Source of the DNA: Ceratodon purpureus
Lineage: Eukaryota; Streptophyta; Bryopsida; Pseudoditrichales; Ditrichaceae
Direction: 5' to 3'
DNA: 64,000 bases
Assembly (NCBI GenBank): GCA_014871385.1
Contig: CM026430.1
Location: 2,707,040 to 2,771,039 of the forward strand
Part shown: positions 1 through 12,754 of the stretch, piece after piece
How positions within the stretch are numbered: position 1 is the stretch's first letter
How the letters are laid out: each line of letters begins with the position of its first letter
The notes under the pieces: model-generated
The model's database searches: none
The model's input: the letters and a program-made list of their open reading frames with translations, nothing else
Told to the model about the DNA's origin: nothing
Translations under genes and position numbers: made by a program

Positions 1-540
1 AATTCTTTTTTTTGTGAGTCAAACATTATTTTTTCAAAAAATTAAAATAGGAGTATTTGTTTACAAGGTTACGAACCTGATATGGTGTTACAGCCGTAGT
101 AAGTCCCAAATTGCAAGATGTCCTATCCATGCCACACATTCCGAGGTGTGAAAATGAGCATCGTGGGCTTCTACATTATGGGGCCCCGTAAAAAAACAAC
201 ACAACAACTAAACATCACGCTTTCATAACTCAGGTGCAGTGGGAATGAAGTGACAACCAATGTTAAGTTATGATATCATGGCTACAGTATCAGCCCACCC
301 AAACAGTGAACAGATCAAAGCAATTCCAAAGCAATTCCAGAATGGCATGTGCCAGGCTGGCACTGTATGGCGGGAGCCCCAAATCCGCTATTTACAGCCC
401 CCCCGCCACCCCCATTAGTAAAGTCACCTCCCACTAATCGCATATCCCAACCCACTAACCCTGGACTCTCATCCGGGTCTCTCTCTCTCTCGCTCCTCCC
501 TCCCCCGCCCCCCACTCTCCCCCTCCTCCCTCGCCCCCCA
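1..540. other. Intergenic DNA upstream of PI4K alpha
   Basis: No gene is supported here. The first 350 bases are mixed-composition DNA. From about 380 to 540 the + strand becomes strongly C- and CT-rich, with runs of CCCCC and a (CT)n stretch near 480-490. Short reading frames on both strands follow this composition and have no recognisable domain. Confidence 0.6.
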
Positions 541-640
541 ATACCTGCCCGATACTCGTACTATACCTGTTCAATACTCGCTCTATACCTGTCCAATACC
601 CTCCATATACCAGTTTAATACATGCCTAATAACCGCTTGA
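541..640. repeat. Degenerate tandem repeat of about 23 bp
   Basis: Four or so imperfect copies of a unit built around TATACCTGTYCAATACTCG follow each other upstream of the PI4K alpha gene. They lie about 330-430 bp before the start codon, so they sit in its likely promoter or far 5' leader. Confidence 0.5.
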
Positions 641-892
641 TACTCCCCCGGGCATGTGGGGGAGCGAACACGGACACGGACACGGATTGCAGGTTGCGTC
701 GTGCATGTTTTTTTTTTGCGGAGGTTTGGAGCTCGAGCGAGGTTGCGGATCCAGGAGGAGTCGAGTTTTGCGGGAGGAGTGGAGTTGCGCTCGTCGCGCT
801 CGTCGCGCTTGTTGCGTTGAAGCTTTTCGGGGTTGGTTTCGGCAGGGGATGCATGGATCTAGGGTTTGATTGCGGGTGTATGTTGTGGTGAG

Positions 893-972
893 GGGGATGA
901 GCGATGTAGGGAGAGGGAGGGGGTGAGGAGGGAGGAAGGGAGGAGGGAGAGGGAGAGGGAGAGGGAGGCAGG
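893..972 (+). promoter_or_regulatory. GA-rich 5' leader of PI4K alpha
   Basis: About 80 bases immediately before the start codon are almost pure purine (GAGGG and GGAGG repeats). The tract holds an in-frame TAG at 907-909, 66 bases before the ATG at 973, which supports 973 as the start. GA-rich leaders are common in plant transcripts; a regulatory role here is inference. Confidence 0.55.
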
Positions 973-3900
973 ATGAAGAAGGCGTTGATGGAGCTTTGCG
1001 ATCTGCTGGCGGAGGACAGCACGGTGTTGTCGCACGGGCTGTCGTTGCTGTGGAGTCAGTGTCCGTCGTTGGAGAGTTTCTCCGACGCGGCGTTTCGGCC
1101 GACGGTGCGGCAGCTGGACGGGATTCTGGCCGCGGCGAGGTATTTGGCGCGGTCCAAGGAGCCGGAGAATCTGGATGGATTGCTGGCGCTCGTGTTGCAG
1201 TTCGTGGCGACGATCCCTAGCATCTCACGGAATGAGGCGTGGCCGGGGTTGTTTGTGTCGGAGGTTTTTGATGGCTACTTCAGGGAGTTGCTGGAGTATT
1301 TAGGTGAGGTTGCTGTGAAAAGGCCGAGTGTTTTGAGTTCCGTGAGCAATGCTCTTACGGATTTTGTTTTGGGGATTACGGAGGAGGGGGAGGATGAGAG
1401 TGGCGAGGGCGCTGTGAGGTGGATGCGGTATCCTGCGGTGAGGTCATTCGTTGCGGCGCTAGCGGCGAATTTTGCAGCGTTGGATGCTGCGGATGCGGAG
1501 TCGTTGGCGAATTGTATCTTGCGAGATTGGCTGTTGCTTCCCTCGGTGGCGATCGAGTCGTCGGCCAGGAGCGCGTCGTCGCAGAGCCTGTCGACGCAGA
1601 GTTCGCCTATTCGGTTGTTCTTTTCTTCGTCATCGTCGTCCAACGGGAAGTCGAGCTCGATGAAGGATTTGAGGATGGCGCAGGGGTATATGAGTGATGG
1701 TGCTACTGATAGGCTTTCGACCTCTGCGGATGACAGCCCTAAATATGATACCAACACTTTCTTTACTCCAAATTCGACGCCTAGAGGAACTCCGGGGAGA
1801 GAGCCGGATATGGCTGGCAGTTTCCTTCACGCTAATGGTAATGGTAATGGTAATGGGCATAGGAGCACTGGCTCCGAGTACGTTGACAACCATGACGCGA
1901 ATAAACGGACTCGCCAACTTTTTTCGGCATTAGAAGGAGAATCCATTGCTGCACTCGAGCGACAGGAGCTGGGGTTCAGGTTGTTTGTCCAAATTTTGGA
2001 GAAGATTGAGGTGAATGAGCAGCTGGTTTCGCAGTTGAGGATTATGGCAGTCAGTCAGCTTGGAGCTCTTGTACCGCTCTTGAAGGCACGTCTCTCTTAC
2101 TTCCGTTGTCACATTTTTCTCAAATTTTATCTCCTTGTTTCTGAGCAATAGCTGCAGCGAAGTATAATGGGAAACACCGGTGGATGATGTCTATCAATAT
2201 TGGCTTTTACTTCTCTTTCCCGTTCCATAGTGCAAGCAGCCCTAATTTTCTGAAATTCTGTCTTCATTTGAACCATGAGAATTTCCGCTCACTGTTCACA
2301 ATATTGGTGGTACGTTTTATGGGATTTTGCGATGGATGAAGAGGTACCGTGCCGTCATGTCCAATGTTTGATGGTCTCGTTTCTCAGCGTGTTTTGCTCT
2401 TCCTTTTTTAACGCAAATCTCCTTTCGGCAAAGTGTATCTACAGATCCGGAAACGTGAGTGGCCAGTAGATGGCGTGCCACTATTGGCTAAAATGAATAT
2501 GAAGCTGCAAGCTTCGCAAGCTGCCGCCACCGTGATGACCATTGTATTGAAGTCAGAATCAGAATTGAGGCCCTCAAGAAGTCCTACAGATCGCCGATCC
2601 TCTAAAAGTCCCACGCAAGAGATTGTAGCACTTCTGCTGGATACGGCCGATGCATGTATGGCATCACCGTGGAGAAGGATGAAATCATGCGAGTGTCTAT
2701 TCGGAACTCTACTTTCTGGGGTATCTAAGTCATGTTCATCACAAGGAAACCAGATTCTTAGAATTCTTCTCTTGCGAATCAAGACGCTTGTACTGGCAAC
2801 ATGTTCCCAAGTAAGTAGATCGTGGCAGCCGTTACTTTGAACATCAATTTTTGTATCCAGTTCAGTAGTTACTCATGCCGATGGAATAGAGCCTAGTTTT
2901 CGCGGATAAGAATCAATCACAGTCCTAAGCATCATAAGGTCACCTTTAAATGTAGTGTGGTTCAAGTGAAGCTTCCTTTGCTAACAAATGGAGATGCAGG
3001 CTGACACCTTGGCGGGACATCAGGGACCTGTTTTTGAAAGCGTCACCAAGGCATCTTGCAATCTCATTGAAGCTAGCTGGGATGTGGACAGGGCTGCCAT
3101 AGAATCGTTTCTTTTGTCTTTGGCTGCATATGTGAGGGAACGTCTTGAACAGGTGATTGCTTTTATATCACTCCTCGACGCAAGTGCTGCTCGTCTGTTG
3201 AACTGCTGCAACTTTCGAATTCAGAACTTGACAGTTTTGTATGATAAAAGCTATGCGTGTTTTACATATCTTCGAGGTTCAACTCATAAGATGTCTTAAT
3301 ATTACTTGTCCGCTGTGGATTTGTATTCTGAGCAGGAGAAAAAGTTCAAGCAGACCGCGGTAGTCACGCAGTTGAACGTGATACCATTGCTTGCGAATGT
3401 GGTGGTTTTGTTGAACAGGACAGAGGCTGTGGAGTTAATTATGCCACTTTTTGTAGAGAGCTTGGCAGAGGGCGATGCTTCCGCTCCCAGTCTCATGAGG
3501 TTGAAGGTGAGTGTTGAAAGTGTTTTTGATACCAGGGTGATTATGGACGTCTCCGAGTATGTCAGGCACTTGGTCGGCTGAGACATATTTAAAGTTAATG
3601 CATAATGTTTTTGGAGCAGGTACTTGAAGCGGTGGCGCGGATGGCTTGTTTGGGCTGTGAAAAACCATATAGAGAAGTTGTGGTCTTGCTTACAATGAGC
3701 TATTTGAAGAAGCTTGCTGCAATTGGCTCACCAGAAAGCAGAAATCTTGCTCCCGAAGCAACAACAGAGCTCCTGCAGGTCTTCTAGTTCTGATGGCTGA
3801 TTTGTAAACTGTGTCATTTGTTCTCTTCGTTGGCATGGGGTTTCTGCATTGATTTATTTCATCTTGATTGTAGCATCTGCACCATTTTGGCGAGCGATAT

Positions 3901-6900
3901 ATGTCGGCTTCCGCTGGACATTGATTCTGAAACACAAGTTATTTTAGCTTTTCGGGCTTATATGTGGGTTGTTTTTTCAGACTTTACCTTTGGCTTTCTT
4001 GCACATTGCACAAGGCCTAAAAGGACCAGATCTCCGTTACGATTACCGGCAGCGGCTCCTGAATCTTTGCTGTGATGTTAGCTCGATTGTCGAATCAAAG
4101 ATTGGCAGGTTTGTGTGTTTTACTTATTAAAGAATTTCAAGTCTGTTTTCCATAGCGGCAGGTATAAAGGTTGCGTAAAAATATGTAATCAAGAGTTGGT
4201 GTCTTCCCGATTCTCCTTTTACGTGCTTTGTTATCCGCATCCAAATCGATTTTAGCTACAGGCTCAACATTTTCGTTTCCTGTTTGTCGGTGTGTATGTA
4301 ATCTCTGGACAAGACTCAGGTCTGATGGAGTTTTTGTTTGCAGAAACGGGGCTGAGTATCTTGGACCTCTACTTCCCGCAGTTGCAGAGATATGTTCCGA
4401 TCTGGAGCCAACACATGAAGTAGACTCTTCAATGCAAAAGCTGTTTCGCAATTTATGGTTCTACATTGTTCTCTATGGTCTAGCTCCTCCTATTCATAAG
4501 ACCCAGCAACAAAATGGGCACTCTATGAGCTCAAGTAGATCCATTAGCTCAAGTAACCGGGGTAGACTTAACATCAACCAAACAATTTCAGGCGCCTACA
4601 ATTGGAATGAGGAGTGGTTAAGTGCTGTTAAGCGTCTTACTCAATCCACTCCACCACTTGTAAGCGCAATTCTGCTTCCAACATTTGTGTTACATTTGCA
4701 AACTGTATTCTTGGGATATTGTGAGGGTGCTCTCGCACATGCAGCTGTCATTTTCTCGATTCTATTTATCTTTCTTGAACCATCAATCTGCTGGTGTGAG
4801 TGTTCTGTCATCTTAAATGGATACATTCATCATCTGGAGCTTTGGAATCAGGTGGTGACATCACTGAAGTGGCTAGAGGACGAAGCTGAGCTGGTTGCGC
4901 TGTACAATACTAAAAATAAACAAGGAACCGGGAACGAAAGAAGTTCTTCGGTGCAACGTGGCCTTCTCTCTGCTGCTATAGGCGGACGGTTGAGCGCCGG
5001 ATCGTTGAGCAATCTCTCAGGTACCCTCGTAGGCTCCATATTTTGTCTCTTTCGTAGCCTTGTTATTGTGGCTTGGTGATAGTGCAGGTCTCACTTGCGG
5101 AATGCTCTCAGGTGGTCTCTTTAGATATGTGTCGTATTGAAGGATAATCAATCAGACTGGTACAATGAACCTGAAGTTTGCATTATGCAGATGCCTCATT
5201 CATCTGACGTGAATTGAAGTTTAAGGCAATGGGCTCTCTTGTCATTAAACAATTCAAAGAAAAGCAGCCCGAGTGTGTAATCCAGTGATTGAGGTGCTTG
5301 GAGATCTGGTTGTCCTGTGCTAGACCTGAAGAATTTTCGAGAGCAGTACTAGTCTAGGAGTTGTTTCCATTTACTATTGTTTCTATGTTTTTGGTGAACA
5401 GCTCCTCAAGGACTTCTGTTTCTTGGTCCGTTTCTGGTATTGCGCTATTTGGATGACGGGATGGATGTCATTTAATGTAGGAATTTTGATACTTATCAAC
5501 ATGTCAGTTGCTTTTTGACTGCACTGATATTTTTGGTACTTGTCCATTTAACTTTGGGGCCTATATTGGATTTTGAATCGTTTCAGTGGTGCTGTTCAGG
5601 TGTGAAGGCCACCTACCTACTTGCTGTAGCATTTTTGGAGATCTTGCGATTTAGTCATAGAGGAGGTGTCATCAGAAAGGACAGTGGAGACTTAGAATAT
5701 ACCAGTCTGTTGACTTGTGTATTCAAATACTTGGAAAGTCCAAACCTGCCAAATGATCTGCACCAGTGTCTGACTGCGATTGTCCACTGTGCTTTCGATG
5801 CTGCCTTGACATGGCTGGTATAACTCTAGAGATCTTGTGACGGAGTTCAGCTCTTCTTTACTGCCGCTTTTTCTTTAGTGTTGATTCCTGCCAATTTGTT
5901 CTGGCTAGTGTTCTTTGGTGAATTATTCTACATCCAGTTTCTTTAGGATATTAGCAAAATGCGGAAATACAGTTCATTAACAATTATGTGGAATATTGAC
6001 GAAAATTTGCCATTATGACAGGAAAAACGAGTTGCAACTAGTGGTGTTGAGGTTGTTGACAAGGAGAAAGTGCTGGTTAGTCATGCTTGCTTTTTGATCA
6101 AGCTTGGGACACATCGTGAGGAGGCAGTACGCGAGCTTGCTGACAGTCTTCTTATCCAGCTTAGGGATAGGTTTCCTCAAGTGAGTGTCTTATTTGCATG
6201 AAACATCGGTTTTCCAGTACCTTTTCATTATAGTAGATTGACAGGCACTGAAACCTTTATATTCAGATCTTGAAGCATTAGAATTAGAATTTTGTCGGTT
6301 TCATATACCTTAATTTTAAAGATTGGGAATCTCTTCCAGGTGCTGTGGAAAGGCCAGTGTTTGGAGGCACTTCTACGCCTTTTGTCCGAGCAACCAGGAG
6401 CTCGCCCAGGGGACAACCGGTCAAACCTGACCCCTCGATCAACTATGAATCATATACGCCAACGTGTGAAGGAGTGGCTGACCCATGCGCTCTTCTTCGC
6501 TCCCTGCACTACCCAGGGCCTCTTGCAAGTACTGTACCTTCACCAGAGTCCCCTTTAGCTTGATTTGGTACATCGTGCATGAATTTGAAATCCGGAGAAG
6601 TTCAGTATGCTTTCCTAAGTCTACTTTTATCTCTTTATATTCACCATTCAATTTCTTAGGAGAATTTGTATCATTCTGTATTGTGTCGATCTACTTTTTA
6701 ACTATCTGATAAGTATGTAAGATTACTAATCTTCAATGTCTTTTAGGAATATATCCGCCGAGTGGGTTCATGGCAGAAGGTAGCTGCTCTGCTCTCTGAG
6801 ATCGAGTGTGAATCGTGCAACTCCTTCATGGAAAATGTACCGGCTGTGATAGCAGCTGCTGCAGCAGCGACAGGAGATGGTATGAGTAGTGCCAACGTGA

Positions 6901-9900
6901 AATCTGTGGAGTTAGTGAGCATGAAACGGCTTCTTGATGGGAGCCTCAGTGGTCTACCCTTGACCAATGGCTCACGTTCGAATGGGATACATTCGAATGG
7001 GATATTAACTCAATCGGGGTACCAGAAAAAGTCGAATGATTCGAAAGAGAAAACTGCCGCAGTGGCTCTTTTGACGTCTCGTTTTGTGCAACAAATGCAA
7101 CAATATCTGATCAATTCTCAGATTGGTCAACCTGTCGATAGTGAACAGTTTAAGGCCACGTGCCTGCAAGCGTCTGCCCTTCTCCTTTCTGACACGGTAT
7201 TTCTTAATTTCTCATACAGAAAATATCATTTTATAGTTTAAAGTCGGACACTTTTAAACAATTAATATTTTAAACACTTTCATGTTTATTTAACCTTACA
7301 AGATTCTTCTGATTTCATCATCAATACATATGGAACCATCTTGTAAGGTGGTGAAACTGAAACTGTCTGCTTGCAGGGAGTTGCTGCAGATGCGCTTCCA
7401 GAAGGTGCCTCACAGCTGCTACGTCTTTTGTGTTGGTGCCCCGCCCAAATATTTACAGTAGAGGTCATGGAGACAGGTGTCTTTGTGTGGACATGGCTTC
7501 TAGCTGCAGCACCTCAGCTTGGGTCGCTCGTTCTTTCAGAACTTGTGGATGCCTGGCTCTGGACTGTTGCTAGCAGACGGGGCCTGTTTGCCGGAGGTAT
7601 TGATAATTCCGGTCCTGCCGCGGAGCTACGCCCCCATCTAACTGCTGGAGTTCCGAATCCTCCTCCTGCCCGTGATCCTGTTGAGGGAATATTAGCACAT
7701 CGTTTATGGTTAGGCTTCCTGGTTGACCGCTTTGAGGTGAGTTTGGAGACAACGTCATCTCAATTGGTTTGAGGTCTACTTTCGAACATATCTAACTACA
7801 TTATGTTTCTTTTAAGAAAGGGCTTCCTCATTCAACCAAAGGGATGGCTTTTTATTCTTGTTTTTACTTCGAATGGACATTAGTCTTAAAGAATTTTTGT
7901 TTTATGTTCTTTCGTTTTTCCACAGGTAAGTACTTATTATTATTTCAAATTGGATATCTTTCAGGTGGTGAAGTATACCGGAAGCGACCAGTTGCTTTTA
8001 ATTACTCGCTTGATGCAAGGATCAATGCAAACTTCATCCCACTTTTCATCGCATCCTGCTGCTGCTGGTAGCTTCTTTACGTTACTGCTTTTGGGTCTGA
8101 AGCTGTGTGATTGCCTCCGTGAAAATGGCTATTGTACTGGAACTTTTGGAGCAAGCTTGCTTCAAGATCGCATCCACAGGTATGTAAATCTTTCCCTTGG
8201 AGTTGCAAATGCAGCAGTTTGTGTATACTGTTTAGCATTTTTGGGGCTTGAAACTTATGTTTCTGTAGATATTGTTCGGGGTCCTCGGTAGGGGTGATTG
8301 TGGGAGTGCGGTCGTGAATGTTCTGCTCCCTTCTCAGGATTGTAGAGATAGACTTCTCTACGTTGAGAACTACCCTTGGTCTTGTTCTTTGTCGTTCGAG
8401 CTAGTATGAACCTTTTTCCTGATTTGAATGTGACTCACGGTCTGTTGATTTTTGGGCGACAAGTCTCTCGTATCTTAAGAAGCAGTTCGCTTTGGAAGTA
8501 TCGGCACAAATATTTTGACCTGATGAGTGTGCGTTCTGTGTTTACAGAGCTGCTTTTGCCTGGTTCTCGGTGGAGCCCGGGTGGTATAAGATGGGCGTTC
8601 CGGGCATGGCCAAAGAGGAAGCTCAGGCTGTAGCCATCTTTGCGCATTATCTTGCACAGGATAGCCCTGTAAGTGTCTGCAATGGCGAAGGATCTTCTCA
8701 TTCTAAGCGTTCTTCGAGGAGCGGGTCCCAGACTTTGCCAAGAAGCACTTCGCAACCGCAGGTAATCAATTGTTCTCAAAGGCCTAGTTTCTCTTTCCTT
8801 AAAATATTTTTGAGACAAGAAATTGACTTACATTGGTTCATTTTATAATCAGGTGAACGATCACCCTGTTTGGGGAAAGTCAAATAGTGATTCGGCTGCA
8901 ACAGAGAGGAAGAAACTTCTGTGGGTGCTTTGCCAGCATGAAGCTGACAGGCTGGAGACATGGGCTTATCCACTTAGGTAGGCACATTTTCTACCACAGT
9001 GCTGAATGGCTACCTTGAGTTTGGGTAAAACCACATGTTGAATCAGCGGTGGCAATCTGGTCCCTGTTCTCATCACTTAATCTATTGAATGACTTCTTTT
9101 CAGTCTTCTTTCTGCTTAGCAGATTGGTGGGGCGTGTTTTAAACTAAAACTTCTTGGAACATACAGGGAGAACTTGCAACTTCGTTTTAAGCCCAGTTCA
9201 GAGGCATGGGGAGTCCACGTGAAGACAGCTTGGGCTGTGAATCCACGCATCGCTTTGGCTCTTGTTGCCCGTTTTCCTGGTGCTCTTTCTGTGAGGACAG
9301 AGGTTGCTTCCATGGTCCAGGTCTGCCTCTATCTCAGTTTTATAAGCTCATTGTGGCTTGTGCTGACTTGTTGGTTTTATTGTGAGCCAGTCTTGTGTAA
9401 CATGAGTTTTTCAATATATATACAAACCTATCCCGTCTCGTCTAACTTCTGTACTAATTTGTTTTATCTTCACCCAGGCACATATCCCAGATTTGATCAA
9501 TGTACCAGAAGCTCTACGATACGTTGTAACACCTACAGCCGTGAAAGAGGATTCAGAAGCATTGAATTGGCTTCCCCACTGGGCACCATGCTCTATTACT
9601 CACGCCCTTGAGTTTTTGACGCCACCTTATAAGGGGCATCCTCGTGTCATGGCATATGTGCTCCGTGTCATGGAATCGTACCCACCTGAGCGAGTTACGT
9701 TCTTCATGCCTCAGCTTGTACAGGCTCTACGCTATGATCATGGGGTAAACATTTCACACACTTGAAACTCATGCACCAAGATAAACCTTGAAAAACTCAT
9801 GTTCAATGATTTCAGCGTTTATTATGTATTTACACTGATATTTTGTAACTATGAGAATTGTGGCTTTTCTTTATGCATATAAAGTAGTTATACAGGATCG

Positions 9901-12754
9901 TTGTTTAACAATGTTTTGGCTTCAGGGACTCGTGGAAGGTTACTTAATGGTCGCCGCACATAGAAGCAATCTATTTGCTCATATTTTGATATGGCAGCTT
10001 CAGGTAACATCAGCGCCCCACTGAAAGTTCCGAAATCAAAAATTGAATCAATGCTTCTTTTTTATTTCAAGCATCTTTGGAAGTTGCTAATGGATTTTTA
10101 ACCAACTACAGGGTGAAGAGGCTCCACCTCTAGATGAAGCTGGGAAGGAAGGTGTTAATATGAAGGTAAAATGGACTATAAACTATGTTCTGGATTTTAT
10201 TTCATCACGAGAGCCTCGATTTTAATTTAGTGTCCCTCTCCTATCCACGAGTTAGCAACAGGGTATCGAAATTTTAAAGACATTGTAATTCTTTGTGCTT
10301 TGGAGGTGCTGTGGTGCTAAGACAATCTTGAATTATCAGTTGACGTTGAGTACATGGTACAAGGTCCACCTTCATGAAGTTGATAATTAAAGCAGTTTTG
10401 TTTAGGTTAATGCCATCCAAGCTTGCGAGGGCAATTGTGGTATACCGTATTTATAGGTTTTATACTGGCACTTCGTGTATTGTCATCATGACGGTTATTG
10501 ACAGACAGATGCGAATGTCTTGGCAGAACCCGTTGTACGAGATTGTACCAAAAGTGAAAAAGCGTATCATTGACAGCTTCACAGCTGAGGCATTCACCAT
10601 ATATGATCAAGAATTCCAGTTTTTCGACAAAGTTACATCAATATCTGGTGTACTTTTTCCATTGCCCAAAGAATCTCGTCGACAAGCAATCCGCAGGTAG
10701 AACACTGTCCTTCTCATAACCTGAAATGAACAACACAGGCTTCCTTGCTCTAACATTATCATTTGAGTTTTCATGGTGAATGCAGTACCTCATTCATGCT
10801 TTAATTATTCTTATTCAATTGGGATTTCTGTGCAGAGAATTGGAAAAAATTGAAGTGGAAGGTGATGCATTGTATCTGCCTACTGATCCTACTAAACTCG
10901 TAAAGGGCATTGAGTTAGATAGTGGTATCCCTCTTCAGTCTGCAGCAAAGGTCCCTATCATGATTACCTTTGACGTGGTGGACAAAGAAGGAGACCAGGA
11001 CCAATTGATACGGCAAGCATGTATTTTCAAGGTTGGTTATGTGTTATTATTACAGAAGTTAGTGATTGAATGTTGGTTTAGGTTGTTCATGCTTTTGAAT
11101 AATCGAGAAATGGGTTCTCTTTCTAATACCCAGATGTGGATAATTTGAGAATGCGCAGGTTGGAGATGATTGTCGACAGGATGTCCTGGCACTTCAGGTC
11201 ATTGCTCTTTTGAAAGAGATCTGGGCTGCAATTGGTCTCGACCTTTACCTTTTTCCATACGGAGTCCTTCCAACTGGTTATGGGAGGGGCATTATTGAGG
11301 TACATTGTTAAATATGCCCACATATTGTACGAACGTTTTTGCTATTATTTTTCTTCAATGCTGGAATGCAGAGCCACTGCTAGCACTAAATTTAATTATA
11401 ATGTAGTGGTTGCACGAGTAGGTACTCGGGTGCACCAGGAATGCCTTGCCCATGGAGAGAATTATAGGGTTGTTTTATTCATTTATGAAATGCATGCAAG
11501 GGTGGATCGATTTCCTAGTCGAAGCAGTGCAGAGCTGTACAGAGAGATGTTTTGAGCAATTAAACTTACGAGTTTAGGGGTGACAGGCCTATTTGAGTCA
11601 TCTTTATGTCATTGTGGGGAAGTGTTTTGTGCCATGCAATTAATTTGTTATAGGCATGTGATAACTTTTTTCTGTAGGTTTAAAGACATTGATGTGGTCC
11701 ACGTCCACCCGAGTTGCTTTGCAGATAGCTATTTGTGTTCGGATAATGTTAGCAAAGTTTGGATTTCTCTTGTACTCAGTGAATAGTATTGGCTGTCTGA
11801 CTGAATGCAGGTTGTTCCAAACACACGGAGTAGGAATCAAATGGGAGAAGTGACAGATGGTGGTTTATTTGAGCTTTATCAACAGGAGTACGGTCCCGTA
11901 GGTTCTGATGGTTTTGAAAGAGCACGGAACAACTTTATTGTTAGTAGTGCTGGCTATGCTGTGGCAAGCCTTCTACTGCAACCTAAAGATCGACATAATG
12001 GCAACCTTCTTTTTGACAAGTACTACTATTCGTACTTATTGTGGCTGTATTTTCCTTTTCATTGATGGAATCGTATCTGATTGTGTGGTACTTGTAGAGT
12101 GCTGACCCGGAAATGCTGGAAGTTTTATTTTAAAGTGTGACGAAATTGAAATTTGTGTGTGCCGTTTTCTTACGACCTTTGTGTTGCATCGTGTCAACAG
12201 TGAGGGGAGGCTTGTACACATCGACTTTGGGTTTATTTTGGAAACATCTCCAGGCGGGAACATGCGTTTCGAGAGTGCGCAATTCAAGCTGAGTCACGAG
12301 ATGACTCAGCTCATAGATCCCTCAGGCAACATGAAAAGTGAATCCTGGGATCATTTCGTTAGGTAAAGTCCTTGGACCTACAGTATTTCTGGTATATTTG
12401 TAACATTATCGTGAACAAGCTTGTTCGTTGTTTTTACGAAGTGTCTACTGCCGACAGTAAGACTGACCCAGTGGTGTGAATCTGGATGGTGACAGTTTGT
12501 GTGTAAAGGGCTACTTGGCAGCAAGGAACCATATGGATGGTATAGTAAACACCGTTCTCCTCATGGTGGACAGTGGTCTCCCGTGCTTTAGTCGGGGCGA
12601 CCCTATTGGGAACTTACGTAAACGATTTCATCCTGAGATGAGCGAAAGAGAAGCAGCGAATTTTATGATGAAAACATGTGCAGATGCATATAATAAGTGG
12701 AGTACAGCCGGCTATGATTTGATACAATACCTGCAGCAGGGCATTGAAAGATGA
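973..12754 (+). CDS. PI4KA1: Phosphatidylinositol 4-kinase alpha (PI4K alpha 1), 26 exons, intact
   Basis: Makes phosphatidylinositol 4-phosphate at the plasma membrane. Exons: 973-2085, 2445-2810, 3000-3152, 3336-3506, 3620-3778, 3981-4108, 4344-4659, 4852-5020, 5600-5817, 6022-6180, 6340-6528, 6747-7196, 7377-7736, 7965-8179, 8548-8761, 8853-8977, 9167-9320, 9478-9744, 9926-10003, 10112-10165, 10509-10696, 10836-11031, 11159-11299, 11811-12019, 12201-12362, 12496-12754. They sum to 6213 bases (2070 aa); the Arabidopsis protein is about 2030 aa, and the chain is colinear with it as remembered. The C-terminal kinase domain is complete: [12 protein letters not shown] with the ATP-site Lys, the catalytic loop DRHNGN (about residue 1921), HIDFGF (about 1937) and the ending [15 protein letters not shown]. 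The N-terminal 1500 residues are the alpha-solenoid and PI4K helical region; in plants this enzyme works with NPG/HYC/EFOP partner proteins. All introns are GT-AG except the first. No frame break was found. Identity is secure; small exon borders are hand-drawn. Confidence 0.95.
2086..2444 (+). other. Intron 1 of PI4K alpha with a GC donor
   Basis: The exon 1 border reads AAG|GCACGT and the acceptor CTACAG|ATC. This GC-AG reading joins LLK to IRKREW without gap, as in the plant family (LKIRKRDW). The alternative GT donor four bases downstream needs an earlier acceptor at 2432 and would insert five residues (ALYLQ). Confidence 0.6.
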
